Origin: Dichotomocladium elegans
Taxonomy: Eukaryota > Mucoromycota > Mucoromycetes > Mucorales > Lichtheimiaceae
DNA: 64,000 bases
Direction of reading: 5' to 3'
NCBI GenBank assembly: GCA_025716815.1
Contig: JAIXMN010000015.1
Coordinates: forward strand, 906,813-970,812
Shown: positions 37,441 to 48,093 of the stretch, piece after piece
Layout of the letters: each line of letters begins with the position of its first letter
Position numbering within the stretch: the stretch's first letter is position 1
The notes under the pieces: generated by a model
Databases searched by the model: none
Told to the model about the DNA's origin: nothing
Seen by the model: only the letters and a program-made list of their open reading frames with translations
Position numbers and translations under genes: made by a program

Positions 37441-39290
37441 TGAGACATTCGATTTGTTGATAGCGCACTATTAAACTGGTCACGTGATATGCTCTACCTG
37501 TGTTCTTCCTGAATTTCACTGCAAATGCCTTCAGAGTTAATGATTGATGTTCAAGTGACTGGCTTGTAGATATGTATTGATTTGAGTTGGACTAAGTATA
37601 CTTGCGGTATGCGCTCTGCTGTATCTTGCCACATTGAACTACTCGCAACCATCCTGCATTCAGTGAATACCATAACAATAAGCCTCTACAACCGCAACGT
37701 CAAAGTACTTTTTAACACGGTGTCTATTGGGTAAGGCTGATCTATCGCGCGGCTATGTATTAAAAAAAAAGCAGACGTTTCTAGAACTTTGTACAGCTCA
37801 ACCGCCACTGTAAATATTTGATGCGGACTTTCTGGATCGTCTGGAGTTGGCCTGCAAGGTAAAACGTAACGAGACAAACAGACAGACAGAGAGAGTGAGG
37901 AGAGAGCTCATGTAGCCCGGATCCGAATCCAGTGGAAAAGAAAAACGGACATATACTGCTTTCTATTCAGATAGCCTTGGGATAAATAAAATGGGGTTCT
38001 AACAACTGGATGATGGGACCTATGCATATTCAATGTGAGTTGCACACACAATTCTGACTCTTTCTTCTCAGAAGGAAATTGCGCGCATTATTCGATAAAA
38101 GGAGCTCTACATATCTAAACACTTGTATGACTTATTCCATACTGATGAGTATTGTAACCTCTAGTTGCAAATACTGTACCGGGGACAGAAAATCCTCAAG
38201 GCAGATTATGCTCAAACTGGCCCTGAACAATTTCGCCCGCGTACTATGAGGCAGGAACAGCATGAATGCAGGGAGTGATAGCGCGCTCGCGCATCATCAT
38301 CACTAGCTTGCCCATGACTCGGAACGATATTAATTACATTACTTCAAGCAAACAATGCAGGTGCATACATTGTAACGCAGGATAATGCCAGTAGAGTGGT
38401 AAAAAAAAATCGTTTGTCTAGATGTTCTCAGATATGCTGCAGGAGAATGCCTGGAATATGAAGTGTAAAAAAGGGGTTAATATCGGTGTTCACGGTCGAT
38501 CTGTGTCTGTGTCCTTTCCGCCCCCCTTAAGATTTAACAGACTGAGAGAAAAAGATGATATTTTTTTGGGGGTTATCAACAGGACGTTCGCATAGTAGGG
38601 CACGTCAGTATTCTTTCTGAATGCCCATTCCCGAATACGTTCAGCAATATTCTTAATATGATATCTGATTATAACAAGAGCACTTCAGAGACCGTACAAG
38701 TCCGGTATGTCATCTATGGGACCTTGGTTGAGCGTATACCCATATTCATACATGTATGTATATATGTATATATAAATGTACGTATGTATGTAATGTTATG
38801 TATCAATCGCGATCAAGAATAGTCTGAATGGTAGGTATGCAGGTCAGTTTAAAAGTTGTACAAGCGAGAGCTTACCTTTGCAAACGGCAAATTCTTGCAG
38901 TTACGCATGGAAAATCTTTTGGTCTATGAAGATTACTATTGACAAGAGATGAACTAAAGCATGAACGCGCCATACATTTTTTTTCACCTGACATACTCCC
39001 TTAAGTATTGCTTTAGTAAAAATTGAATTTTTCAATCCAGAAGCCGATATACCTCATTGTCAGAGCGCGGGCGCGCACATGTGTGTGTGTGTTTGGAGGG
39101 GAAGGTGGTCATTTGGTGGACCTGTGAGCAGTTAACAAGATTTTTCTATTGAAGTCATTTAGTACATATGCACATTGGAAAGATCGCCGAAGGATGTACC
39201 AAAAAAGGACAAATCGCACACAATACAATAGGCACCAGATCGGCTGGTTAGGGTTTTACCTTAACATGAATCAAATTCGTAGTTGTGTAA
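37441..39290. other. Quiet A/T-rich intergenic region
   Basis: No gene is recognised. Simple repeats include a TA/TG-rich stretch at about 38750-38800 (tatgtatatatg pattern) and a TG run at 39079-39091. A minus-strand frame near 37690-37860 is short and without a family. Confidence 0.5.
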
Positions 39291-39300
39291 GCGTTCATGG

Positions 39301-39310
39301 TATATATAAA
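39301..39310 (+). promoter_or_regulatory. TATA box of the Kex2 precursor gene
   Basis: tatatataaa lies 51 bp upstream of the ATG at 39362, a plausible core promoter distance for a highly expressed fungal gene with a short leader. Confidence 0.55.
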
Positions 39311-39361
39311 GATTGAGTGCGTTTGAGATAATTGCAAAAGACTTTTCAACTGTCCTACAAC

Positions 39362-40387
39362 ATGCAGTCCATTCTCTCTATTTCTGCAGCGATCTTTGCG
39401 GTCTCCCTCACGCTCTGCGCCGAGGCTGCCCCAGTCACAACCGCGATGGGTACCGGCTTGTCCACACGGTCTGACGTTGGGTATAATACCGGAATTCCTC
39501 TCGTCAAACGTAAGGTCCTTGAGCTCGACAACGATGTGGACGATGTGGACGATGTGGACGATGCCGTCGACAATGCCGTCGAGGATGCTGTGGATGGAAC
39601 CGTGGACGAGGCCGAGCACAATGACTTTGAGGAGACTGTGGACTACGAATATGACGAGGTCGTTCATAAGCGCGAGGTTGGCCTCGGTAGCGGTGTTACG
39701 GACGGAGTCGTCGTCAAGCGAGAGGTAGGACTCGGCAGTGGTGCCACGGATGGTGTCATTGGAAAGCGCGGTAGCATCGATCTTGACGATACTCTGGATC
39801 TGAACGATGCTTTTGACGATACTTTTGACGATACTTTTGACGATACTCTGGATATTAATGATACACTGGACGACACCCTGGATGGTGATACACTGGACGA
39901 TACCCTGAATATTTACGAGACTGTTGGTCTCGACGATACTGTCGGTATTGACAATCCTCTAGATCTTGACGACGCTCTGGATTATGGGGACATACTTGAA
40001 AAGCGCGAGATCACGACGGGCGGTGACACAACCGGTATCGTCACCGGAGGTTTCTTCGGCAAGCGCGAAATTCACACTGGTAGTGACACGACCGGCGGCA
40101 TCACAGGTGGCCTGTTTGGAAAGCGCGAGATTACGACGGGCGGTGATACGACGGGCATCGCCTCGGGTGGCCTCTTTGGAAAGCGCGAGGGAGTAGCAAG
40201 CGTCGGCGGTGGTGCCACAGATACCGTCCTGGACAAACGTGAAGAGGTAGTAGATGCCAGTAGTGGTACAACCGATATCATCCTGGACAAACGAGAGGGC
40301 GTAGCAAGCGTTGGTGGTGGTGCCACGGACGGTATGCTGGACAAGCGTTCAAAAAACGCCCCGTTCCGGGAGCCCTTGTTGACGTAA
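39362..40387 (+). CDS. Secreted Kex2-processed repeat precursor
   Basis: Unspliced, 341 residues. Met at 39362 gives a clean signal peptide (MQSILSISAAIFAVSLTLC, cut near residue 22). Lys-Arg pairs fall at residues 49-50, 103-104, 119-120, 135-136, 214-215, 234-235, 254-255, 274-275, 292-293, 310-311 and 328-329. The predicted products are two 14-mers (EVGLGSGxTDGVxx), three 18-mers (ExxTGxDTTGxxxGGxFG), and three 16-mers (EGVASVGGGATDxxLD and a relative EEVVDASSGTTDIILD). Asp-rich segments (52-102 and 137-213, with the repeat DDTFDDTFDDTLD) act as acidic spacers. This is the layout of fungal Kex2-processed repeat proteins such as alpha-factor-type pheromones, repellents and RiPP precursors. 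No Cys occurs outside the signal, so peptides would be linear unless modified. Specific function is unknown. Confidence 0.85.
   Translation: MQSILSISAAIFAVSLTLCAEAAPVTTAMGTGLSTRSDVGYNTGIPLVKRKVLELDNDVDDVDDVDDAVDNAVEDAVDGTVDEAEHNDFEETVDYEYDEVVHKREVGLGSGVTDGVVVKREVGLGSGATDGVIGKRGSIDLDDTLDLNDAFDDTFDDTFDDTLDINDTLDDTLDGDTLDDTLNIYETVGLDDTVGIDNPLDLDDALDYGDILEKREITTGGDTTGIVTGGFFGKREIHTGSDTTGGITGGLFGKREITTGGDTTGIASGGLFGKREGVASVGGGATDTVLDKREEVVDASSGTTDIILDKREGVASVGGGATDGMLDKRSKNAPFREPLLT
39530..39610 (+). repeat. In-gene Asp/Val repeat tract
   Basis: Nine-nucleotide unit gatgtggac repeated in tandem, drifting to gatgccgtc and gatgctgtg, encodes the DDV/DAV spacer of the precursor. A second tract (gacgatactttt) lies at 39812-39850. 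Both are prone to length change. Confidence 0.75.
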
Positions 40388-42090
40388 TGATAGCACCAGA
40401 ATGCAGGCTCTGTCATTGAAGAACTTGCTCAGACGCTTGATTCAGCCTCATCCACTCGCTGTGTACATCAATACTTTAGTCTATCCATATAGTTATCATT
40501 TTTTTTTACCTTGATTAGTTCTGCATAGTATACGCAATAATCCATTTATGCATTCCTTGAATAAACCATACAATGTTTCAATACGCATACTATCAGATAT
40601 CTAGCCCTTGCTTGAGTATGTCTAGTTCTATAGACAAGAAGACAGGACTAGATATACAGTATTATCCCTTCGTGATTCCCTCATTCCAGCAGTTATGCAA
40701 GCGTACAGTAAGGGATCGCGGAAATACTCTTGTGTATAGTTTAGCAGTATTTTCCTATACTGCCACAGAAAAAATCGAAACCAGACGTACCTGTATGTTC
40801 AGAGGCTGGAGACATCTTTTGCAGGATCCTTGACGACCAGGTGTGCTATGTAACGCTCGGGAACAGCATTGAGATGCAGTTTCCATTTCAAAATGGTGTA
40901 AATCCTGCGCAGTAGCAAGTCAAAACTACGGCAGGCAGATGCATTTATTTCATCATGTCTACCCAATTTCTACCATATAAAGTTGCTGCACGTAATATAA
41001 GTACATAACATTTATACGTATAATTGTCTTCTTTTCTCTTCAGTCCATGGATCGAATGGATTCTCTACGCTCATGACATATGCTTCTGCTTATTATAGGG
41101 TCGAGAACGCTTGGAATTTTAGTGACAGTAGCATTTTTTAAAGGTTTGTCTTTAGATCTTGGAAAATTTCAAGACAAATACCCCCTGTTTTTTTTGGATG
41201 GGATCAGAGAATGAGGTGCTAAATGATCAAGTGTGATGGGTTATTTGAAGTTTAACACATGTGCCAAGGCCGGCATTGTCGGTTCTGAATATATTGGTTG
41301 ATGGCTGGCTGGATAGGCAAACCCGTGCATAAATAGAGTTTTACGAAAGCTTAATCCACATATTCTTTGCTAGGCATGGACGTATGGCGTCATCTAGGAC
41401 AGAAATAGCTAGAATCAAAAAACGGCTCTGAGAAAGGATAAAGCGCGATATTGGGCTATATGCATACGTAAAACGATGAACTTGTATAGGGAACATACAC
41501 ACTGTGTATTCTTCAGGGGACTGGAAACCCGGCACTTACATAATGTTCCAAATCCTAGGAGCGGTCGTTTCAATAGAAATATTCCTTTCTCAAGTTCTGT
41601 AACTCTGCACAATATTATACCAAGGTACTTTGTAAACGTGCGTAGCACATACGACCCCGAGCGTTTTTGCTTGTGTCTCTCTCAGAAATACTGATCAGTA
41701 AACTGAGAAGACCTAAATAACAGGTTGAATCAGATGTTCAAGGGGCTCGTGTATACTCAACAAAGAGGATGGTGATGGCAATGTTTCCACCACTACTACA
41801 GCGGCAATGATAGTATCAGCATCGACCCTGTATCACATTTATTTGACGGGCGATGGAAAGCACCTCCAACCAGTCCCATAAAAAGGGGCCGGTTGCACAA
41901 CAAAGAATGAAGTAACTAGGCGAATCGATGATGATCAGGCTGCCGCTTTGATTCAGATATTGGTGATCATTCCTAATAGAACTCTTTTAGAACATTCAGT
42001 ATTCCTCCTCGTATCAGTAGGGGCCCTGGGTCATGGTCATATCGGTCTGGGGTTGTGTGCCCCGTTTGGTATCATCATTGTCCCTACGTT
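40388..42090. other. Intergenic, no gene recognised
   Basis: Holds the 3' end of the precursor gene and the 3' end of the U2AF1 gene. A long T-run lies at 40500-40507. Several 60-85-residue frames overlap on both strands without family features. Confidence 0.5.
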
Positions 42091-42871
42091 TTAATTTCTC
42101 ATTCCCCGCTCTTTTTCGCGAATTGTTAATTTCTGCGCATCAGCCAGTTCCCTTTTAAGTGTCCTGGACGGGTGCCGTAAATGCATAAAATTGCAGAAGC
42201 CACCGCGGTTGCACTCGGAACCTTCGTGCTGTCGGCAACAGGCTTCTCGGAAATCGGTAACTGGTGACAGTTCGGCGTACAATGGACGGCCTAAAGAAAA
42301 ATAAAATAAATATACACTTGAAATCTCTCTTCTCACACAGCCGACTTGCCAGCATAGAATCGATTGTTTAGACTCTCAACGGCTTTGCCTGCCGCTTCTT
42401 CATATCGATATTGACAATACACATTTCCTACTAGGTGGTCGCCGATATTGTCGCATACAATCATTTCTTCAACTTCGCCAAAGCTTGCTAATTCGGTGAA
42501 TACGTCTTCATAAAACAGATCAAAGTCTTCTTGGAGCTGATCGGGGGGTATAGCGTAGATTTGCTCATGGGCCGGATTTTTGTACATGTTGGCGATCAGA
42601 ATAGTCTGCGAGAACGTAGGTTTGACGTGCTTTCTTGAGCAGCGCTCTCCATGTCGACACGCGCCAATCTACCATATGAATTGAATTACGCGCGTTCTAC
42701 TCTCGAAGCTTCCTTTCGTTGCTGTACCTTAAAATAAAATGAGCAATTGACTCTGAGAACGTTCACAGAAAAGGATGAACAGTTAGCAATGCGTTATCCA
42801 AGTATAGTCAGATACTGTAACACATACTTGTCTTTTTCTGTACCATAAATGCTCGCGAGATACTCGGCCAT
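42091..42871 (-). CDS. U2AF1: U2AF small subunit (U2AF35)
   Basis: Recognises the 3' splice-site AG with the large U2AF subunit. Start MAEYLASIYGTEKDK joins VNCSFYFKIGACRHG, the first CCCH finger (CSRKHVKPTFSQTILIANMY). The UHM/RRM then reads YEDVFTELASFGEVEEMIVCDNIGDHLVGNVYCQYRY and AAGKAVESLNNRFYAGRPLY. The second CCCH finger follows: SPVTDFREACCRQHEGSECNRGGFCNFMHLR. The tail ends EKERGMRN at 42091. The size of about 200 residues matches yeast-like U2AF35 without the RS tail. Several short introns separate the parts (the frame breaks at 42333 and 42590). The BIM1-like gene is divergent 520 bp away. Confidence 0.92.
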
Positions 42872-43289
42872 TATGATAAGTAGAAGAAAAGCCGCCTGCG
42901 CTTCACTTTGTCCATATCTGCACCATGCAGCGGAGTTCAAAGCGATGGAGTCGTCAGTCTCAGCAGTTCGTCTTTCCTAGATACGGTATAGGTCATAAGA
43001 GAGACATGAAGACCAAAGCCTACTTACGCTACAGTTCGTAGTACAGTACTGTTGGTTGTGGTCTCAATAAACCTGTGTGCCATGACAAGATTGAAGAAAC
43101 GGTGCCTTTTGCTAGGGTTCAATGTGGAATTACTGAAACAGATTGTGACACAAAGGCTTAATCCCGGTCTCCGTCTTCCGTTGCGGGATGGCAACAGAAG
43201 CTTTGTCCAGGGAAGCGGGGCAGGCCAATCAAAATACGCCCTGCAGCAAAATATTCGCTGCGGGGTTTTGAGTAGGGGTTAGGGGACAT

Positions 43290-43330
43290 CGAGGAATAAG
43301 AGAGAGAGAGAGAGAGAGCGCGCGCACGCG
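43290..43330. repeat. GA/GC microsatellite in promoter
   Basis: A GA run (about 43301-43318) continues into gcgcgcgcacgcg, 60 bp upstream of the BIM1-like start. Possible nucleosome-depleted promoter DNA. Confidence 0.6.
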
Positions 43331-43389
43331 TTTTTGGGGGAGGCTCGGAGGAGAAACAGGACTTTCTCTTTCTTTCACGCTTAAGAAAA

Positions 43390-44067
43390 ATGGTTCGTAT
43401 TACTCTTGCCGCCTTGTCTGCCGCTGTCTTCTCGGTCGCTTCCGCCCATTTCCAGTTGAACTATCCCGCCTCACGTGGATTCAATGAGGATATCGAAGCT
43501 ACTGCCCCGTGCGGCGGCTTCAACACGCCCTCATCCCGTACTCAGTTCCCTCTTCAAAACGGCTTTGTCGAGATTAGCGCAGGCCACCCCAGCTACACCT
43601 ATACCGTCAAAGTCATTGCCAGCAACAATCCGTCCACTGCCGATTTCACCGGAAACAACGCCACGGTGGTTGCGCATGGCAGCCGCAACTATCCCGGACC
43701 TTCATGCCTCTCTGTCAACCTGGGCAATGCCACCCATATCGCTGCCGGGACAAACGCAACTCTTCAAGTTCAGTTCGAGGGTGGCGATGGTGTCCTCTAC
43801 CAGGTAGAGTATCTCCTCTTTCCCTCGGTTTTATTTGTTATTTTTTTATTTTTGTTTATTCAAAATATCCCGGTCTAGTGCACGGACGTTACTTTTGCCG
43901 AGAATCCTTCCGGTTTCAACACAAGCGCTTGCGTCAATGCTGATGGCTCTTCTCCCTCTGCCGCTCCATCTTCAGGCGACAATCACAGCGGTGCCTCGTC
44001 AGTTCTTGCCAAAGGCAGCATCCTCACTGCAGCTCTGGCCGGAGCACTCGCTATGATTGCATTCTAA
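43390..44067 (+). CDS. GPI-anchored BIM1-like (X325) copper-binding protein
   Basis: Exons 43390-43803 and 43879-44067 give 200 residues. The signal peptide MVRITLAALSAAVFSVASA is followed directly by His (HFQLNYPASRGFNEDIE), so signal cleavage would expose an N-terminal His, as in LPMO-like X325/BIM1 proteins that bind Cu(II) with this residue. Conserved features are the APCGGF motif, ISAGHPSYTYTVKV and the disulfide Cys pairs. N-glycosylation sequons (NNATV, NATHI, NATLQ) are visible. The C-terminal Ser/Gly-rich stretch and hydrophobic end (SILTAALAGALAMIAF) fit a GPI signal. In Cryptococcus, BIM1 serves copper acquisition; here that role is inference. The intron lies just before the C-terminal CTDVTFAENP. 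Confidence 0.88.
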
Positions 44068-44070
44068 GCC

Positions 44071-44093
44071 CAAACACACACACACACACACAC
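44071..44093. repeat. CA microsatellite
   Basis: An (AC)n run of about 20 nt directly after the stop of the BIM1-like gene. Confidence 0.8.
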
Positions 44094-44287
44094 ATTAGTA
44101 TACCGTTATCAGGAACTAGTTGACAACAAATGTCCCAAAGGCTAATAGCTAACTTTTCTTTTCTGTATAAGAATAACCACACATGTATTCGTTGACATTA
44201 AGCACTAGAGCAGCTTATATTTTCAAGGTAGTCAGGCTCAACAGCCGATGCTGCATAGGGATCGTAGTTGTCATAGATTGATTGTTG

Positions 44288-46349
44288 TTACTGATTTTGC
44301 ATTGCATCGAGAACGCGATGTGAAGGTAGCTGTATCTGCTGCTGATGGATGATGGATGATGGTTGGTGCTGTGCATACGCAAGACTTGGCAGAGGAGTGT
44401 GTACCACCGTGGCTGATGGCATATAATAGTGGTGGTGAGTGTTGTCCGGACACTCATGATAAACCGGCTGATGTTGCTGGAACCCCTCAAATCCTTGCGT
44501 AGTGGATGGCCAGAGGCACTTTTCGGGTGATGCGTAGGCAAGCGTCTGGATTAACTTGGCGGCCTTAGCCATCCCATTGGCCGAGTCGGGTATGAGCTGA
44601 AAGACGGTGATACTCGCACTCAAATAATAGATACACTGCTGAATGCCTCTTGGAGGGCAGTGCCTTAGGCAATCAATTCCGTTGGTATAGGTGATCTCTG
44701 AGAGAATGTTCGTGATCTCTACTGCAGCTTGCATGCATTTAGTCCGGATGCCAGACCCGGACTGGATGTATGGACGGTATAGGAGGATGGTAGTGAAATG
44801 CAGGGCGATTTGCAGAAAACGACAAGCGTAGTAAGAATGCGACCCATATGTCTGAGAGTCCAGAGGATTATTTCCAACAATGGCGTCAAGAGCGCTTTCA
44901 AGACGGGTGCGTTGCTTCATCTCGTCCTCCTCTTCTTCGGCATCCGAACTAGGTGCCTCTTTGTCATATTTGATCCTCAGGAAGTGAAGAATCTTGCCCT
45001 GCACATACCAGATCCGACACATCCAAAAATAATAGAACATGATCGAGTTCTGTCGTTGGTGTTGTTGCGCTCCATCATAAAGACGCGGATTAGGAAATTC
45101 AACAGGATCATTGTTGTCCAAAGGAAAAGGATGCAAACCTTCCTCAATGCTATATATTACATGAACAACGGCCTTTGTTTTTCTTCTTCCTCTTCTTCTC
45201 GCCGTGCCTTTGATCATCCGTACCTCGTTGACAGATCCAGACCGTATACAGCCCAGAAAGTACGGACTCCAAGCTCAGCACCAGGATCTTCGCTCATGTT
45301 GTTCTGGCGCCGCCAGAGTTTCAAATCCAGGCATATCCGACGGACCATGTCGAGGTATAGGCGGGTACGAAACAGATACCCTGTTCGTGGGACATGTTCG
45401 TGATATCTTATAATAAGTACTAGCGCTTGAACAGTGGAAACTCTTGGAGCATCAAGGCCGATGTCCATGAGGGCAAATGCAGCCTGATAGTACGACCACC
45501 CAGGTACCGGATCATTTGCGGGGTTATGCCAGTGCGACGCGAGGGCGTAAACGGCGTAGAGAAGCATGGTCGGGACCTCTTGTTGCTGCAGCTGTGCCTC
45601 AAATGCTGAGCGGTCGAGGATGGGGAAGTAGGGATGGATGTGATAAAAATAGGCTTCAATAAGGTCAGGCCTGACCTCAGGCGGTTTGGCAACGTCGCCA
45701 CTCATTCGGCTGTACTGCACTTTGCATGGATCTGGGACATATTGCGCACGACCAATGAGGTTTACTGAGATCGCACCATGGTATTCTACATAAACAGCAA
45801 GCTCAGCGCATGTTTGGTTTTTGAACATGGATGATATTTGCCCTGAACATGAGGATTATTTCTGGTAGAAGAGATGGCGGTGGTTGCAGACGCATTATTT
45901 TCCTCTTGCGATCTTGGCGAGCTGTGCCTTTTGCAATAGTTCACTCACCATTAACTCCCCCTTTTCCAACATCCTACCGCCGCCAGCAGAAAAAAAAAGG
46001 CCTTTACTCTACCTTCGGCGCGACGCGGAAGAACGCTTAGAACTCGATACAGGGTCAAATACACAGCCGATACCTGCTCGTTGGCACCGTTCGCAAGAGC
46101 TCTCGCCGTCGCATCTCACCTTTAGATTTTTGTTTCGCAGGAAAGGGAAGGATTAAAAGTAAGCGTTTATGCCAAAAAAGGCGCTGTGCTGCCCCCGCCC
46201 ACAAGTTGCCGAACCTTCTTTCGACGACATTCCTTGCAAGCCTTAATCGTTCTGTTGCGTCTGAATCCGGAATCTCCAACGTTACTGATTTCTGGAGCAC
46301 GTCGACCAGACTTTATAATGGCGGGGCTGTGTTGGTGTTCCAAGTCCAT
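44288..46349 (-). CDS. Zn2Cys6 fungal transcription factor
   Basis: Multi-exon (at least four). Met at 46349 starts MDLEHQHSPAIIKSGR. The binuclear zinc cluster is split by an intron: CKECRRKK joins VRCDGESSCERCQRAGIGC, which gives all six Cys in C-x2-C-x6-C-x5-C-x2-C-x6-C order. A linker follows with basic residues (SSSKRSSASRRR). The middle domain of the Fungal_trans family is visible: DLIEAYFYHIHPYFPILDRSAF, YAVYALASHWHNP, and YQAAFALMDIGLDAPRVSTVQALVLI, with FWAVYGLDLST. The C-terminus is Gln/His-rich (HHHYYMPSATV, QQQIQLPSH) and ends at 44288. It probably binds CGG-containing sites; the target genes are unknown. The Zn finger lies at the extreme N-terminus as usual. Confidence 0.9.
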
Positions 46350-46472
46350 GTTTCAATTGACCTCTTCAAATAAGCACGAGTGTCTCCTTTTTTTCTCAGC
46401 TTAATGTATTTCCATATATCAGAAAAGAAAAAGACTTTTGTTCTACTAATGGAACAAATATGCTTTTTATGT

Positions 46473-47856
46473 TTATTCAGCCTTTCCTTCATCCTGATCG
46501 TCGCCTTCTATCATTGGTGTGTCAGCTTTAGCAGACGTAGTGGTAATCTTGTGGAATCCAAGGTGAGCTGTACAACATGTGGCACGGCTCTTGGTATCAT
46601 ATTGTCCAAGCAACACACCCTCTTTTTTCAAAATGGCTGCTTGGATATCCCAACATTTGATCACCCCGTCCGATGATACAGTAGCCAGCACCGGGACTGC
46701 CTTATCGGACTCTTCCGGCTTCGATACAATTACAGTCAGCGCCTTTACGCGCAGCTTGTGCCCCGTCAGCTCGGCGATGCATTCGCCCGTGGATGCATCC
46801 CAGATACGTGCTATCTTGTCCTCATTGCCTGTGATAATGTATTCCTTATTGTCGTCTGCTGTGAAGTACTCGATGGATAAAAATCGCGAACGATGAGAAA
46901 TAGATGTTGTGACTTCGGCATCCTAAACCGACAAGTTTAGTCCATTATCATTCGTCTCCTCAACCAGCAACTTACAGCCACGTTGTAGATATTCACTTGT
47001 CGATCAAACATGATTGCGTAGCGATCTCCACCTGCATTCCACCTCACGAGCAGACCCTCTATAAATAAAGTTTGAGAAAGATGTGTATAAACAGCAGGAA
47101 TTAAAATAATCGCTTCTTGCCTTGAAAGAGCTTATTTTGGCTTGCTTTGCGTGCAGTCATCAAGTTCCATACAATTGCCGTTTTGTCGCCTGAAACCGAA
47201 AGCGCTATCTTACCGGAGGGGTGGATAGCGATTGAATTAACACGGCCCCTAAAGAATCTTAATGACATGTTCCTTTTTATCCAGTTAAACAAAACCTACT
47301 TGTGGCCCTTCAGCGTCTTGAGATGTTCCCAATCCTTTTTCCGCCACACGCATATCGTCTTGTCGTCGCTTCCAGTCAGCATGTACCGTCCATAAAACTG
47401 AATGTCCGTAATGTCGCCTTTATGCTGTCCTCCAAGAGACCCGAACTCCTTGCGCTTCTTAACATCATAAAGACGAATGATCTCATCTGTGCTTCCGGAA
47501 GCGAGATATTGCCCACCAACAGCCACAGTACGAATACAACCCGTGTGGGCTGGGACAATAAAGACAGGTTCGAGCCGTACCTTTAAACCCTGTGCAAACA
47601 TAAATTAATATGCATCACAGCATCAAAAAACACTCCTCCGCACCTCTTCTGATTTCTCCCAAAAGGCATTGATGCCGTACAGAATGCGCTCGTAAGTGCC
47701 GGTAATTATGCGGAAGTCTTCATTGTCCGAAGACGTTTTGTGGGCATTGCTTGGTAGTAGAATAGAATCAAGTGCCGATTTGTCTCCGAGGGCTTGTTTT
47801 TTGGTGGGTGACTCAGTGTCCTTGTCGTTTGTGTCTGCCGATCGTTTATTTGCCAT
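46473..47856 (-). CDS. MAK11: WD40 ribosome-assembly factor, Mak11/PAK1IP1 type
   Basis: A WD40 propeller needed for 60S subunit assembly. Start MANKRSADTNDKDTESP at 47856 is followed by FRIITGTYERILYGINAFW (first strand), then WD repeats: FIVPAHTGCIRTVAVGGQYLASGSTDEIIRLYDV, QHKGDITDIQFYGRYMLTGSDDKTICVW, GHK joined to VNSIAIHPSGKIALSVSGDKTAIVWNL, RWNAGGDRYAIMFDRQVNIY, RSRFLSIEYF with EYIITGNEDKIARIWD, and LTGHKLRVKALTV with PVLATVSSDGVIKCWD. The tail is acidic (EGDDQDEGKAE). About seven short exons; repeats are intact. The uL3m gene is divergent, with only 237 bp between the start codons. Confidence 0.88.
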
Positions 47857-48093
47857 GATGCCGGATCGCTTTTTAAAGTTGGAGACGATCTATCCTATTT
47901 TTTTTTTCAGTCGGATCCCCACCCCGCTATCGCTCAAAAAGGTAAGTAACGGGAGTAAGCCACCCAAGAAATGAAATCCAGTCACTGACACCGAGAGAAG
48001 GGGGGGTTGTCCGTTCCTCCTTGTCTGACAGGACGCACATACGCGGGCACGAACACACACACACACACACATACACAAATAACACCGCACGAT
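47857..48093. promoter_or_regulatory. Bidirectional promoter, Mak11-type and uL3m
   Basis: 237 bp separate two start codons on opposite strands. It contains a T-run (47900-47908) and an (AC)n microsatellite (48053-48073) next to the uL3m start. Confidence 0.55.

Noticed and set aside
39248..39667. Minus-strand frame opposite the Kex2 precursor (with a HIVHIVHIV repeat)
   Set aside because: It is the reverse reading of the Asp/Val repeat. The sense frame has signal peptide, Kex2 sites and TATA box.
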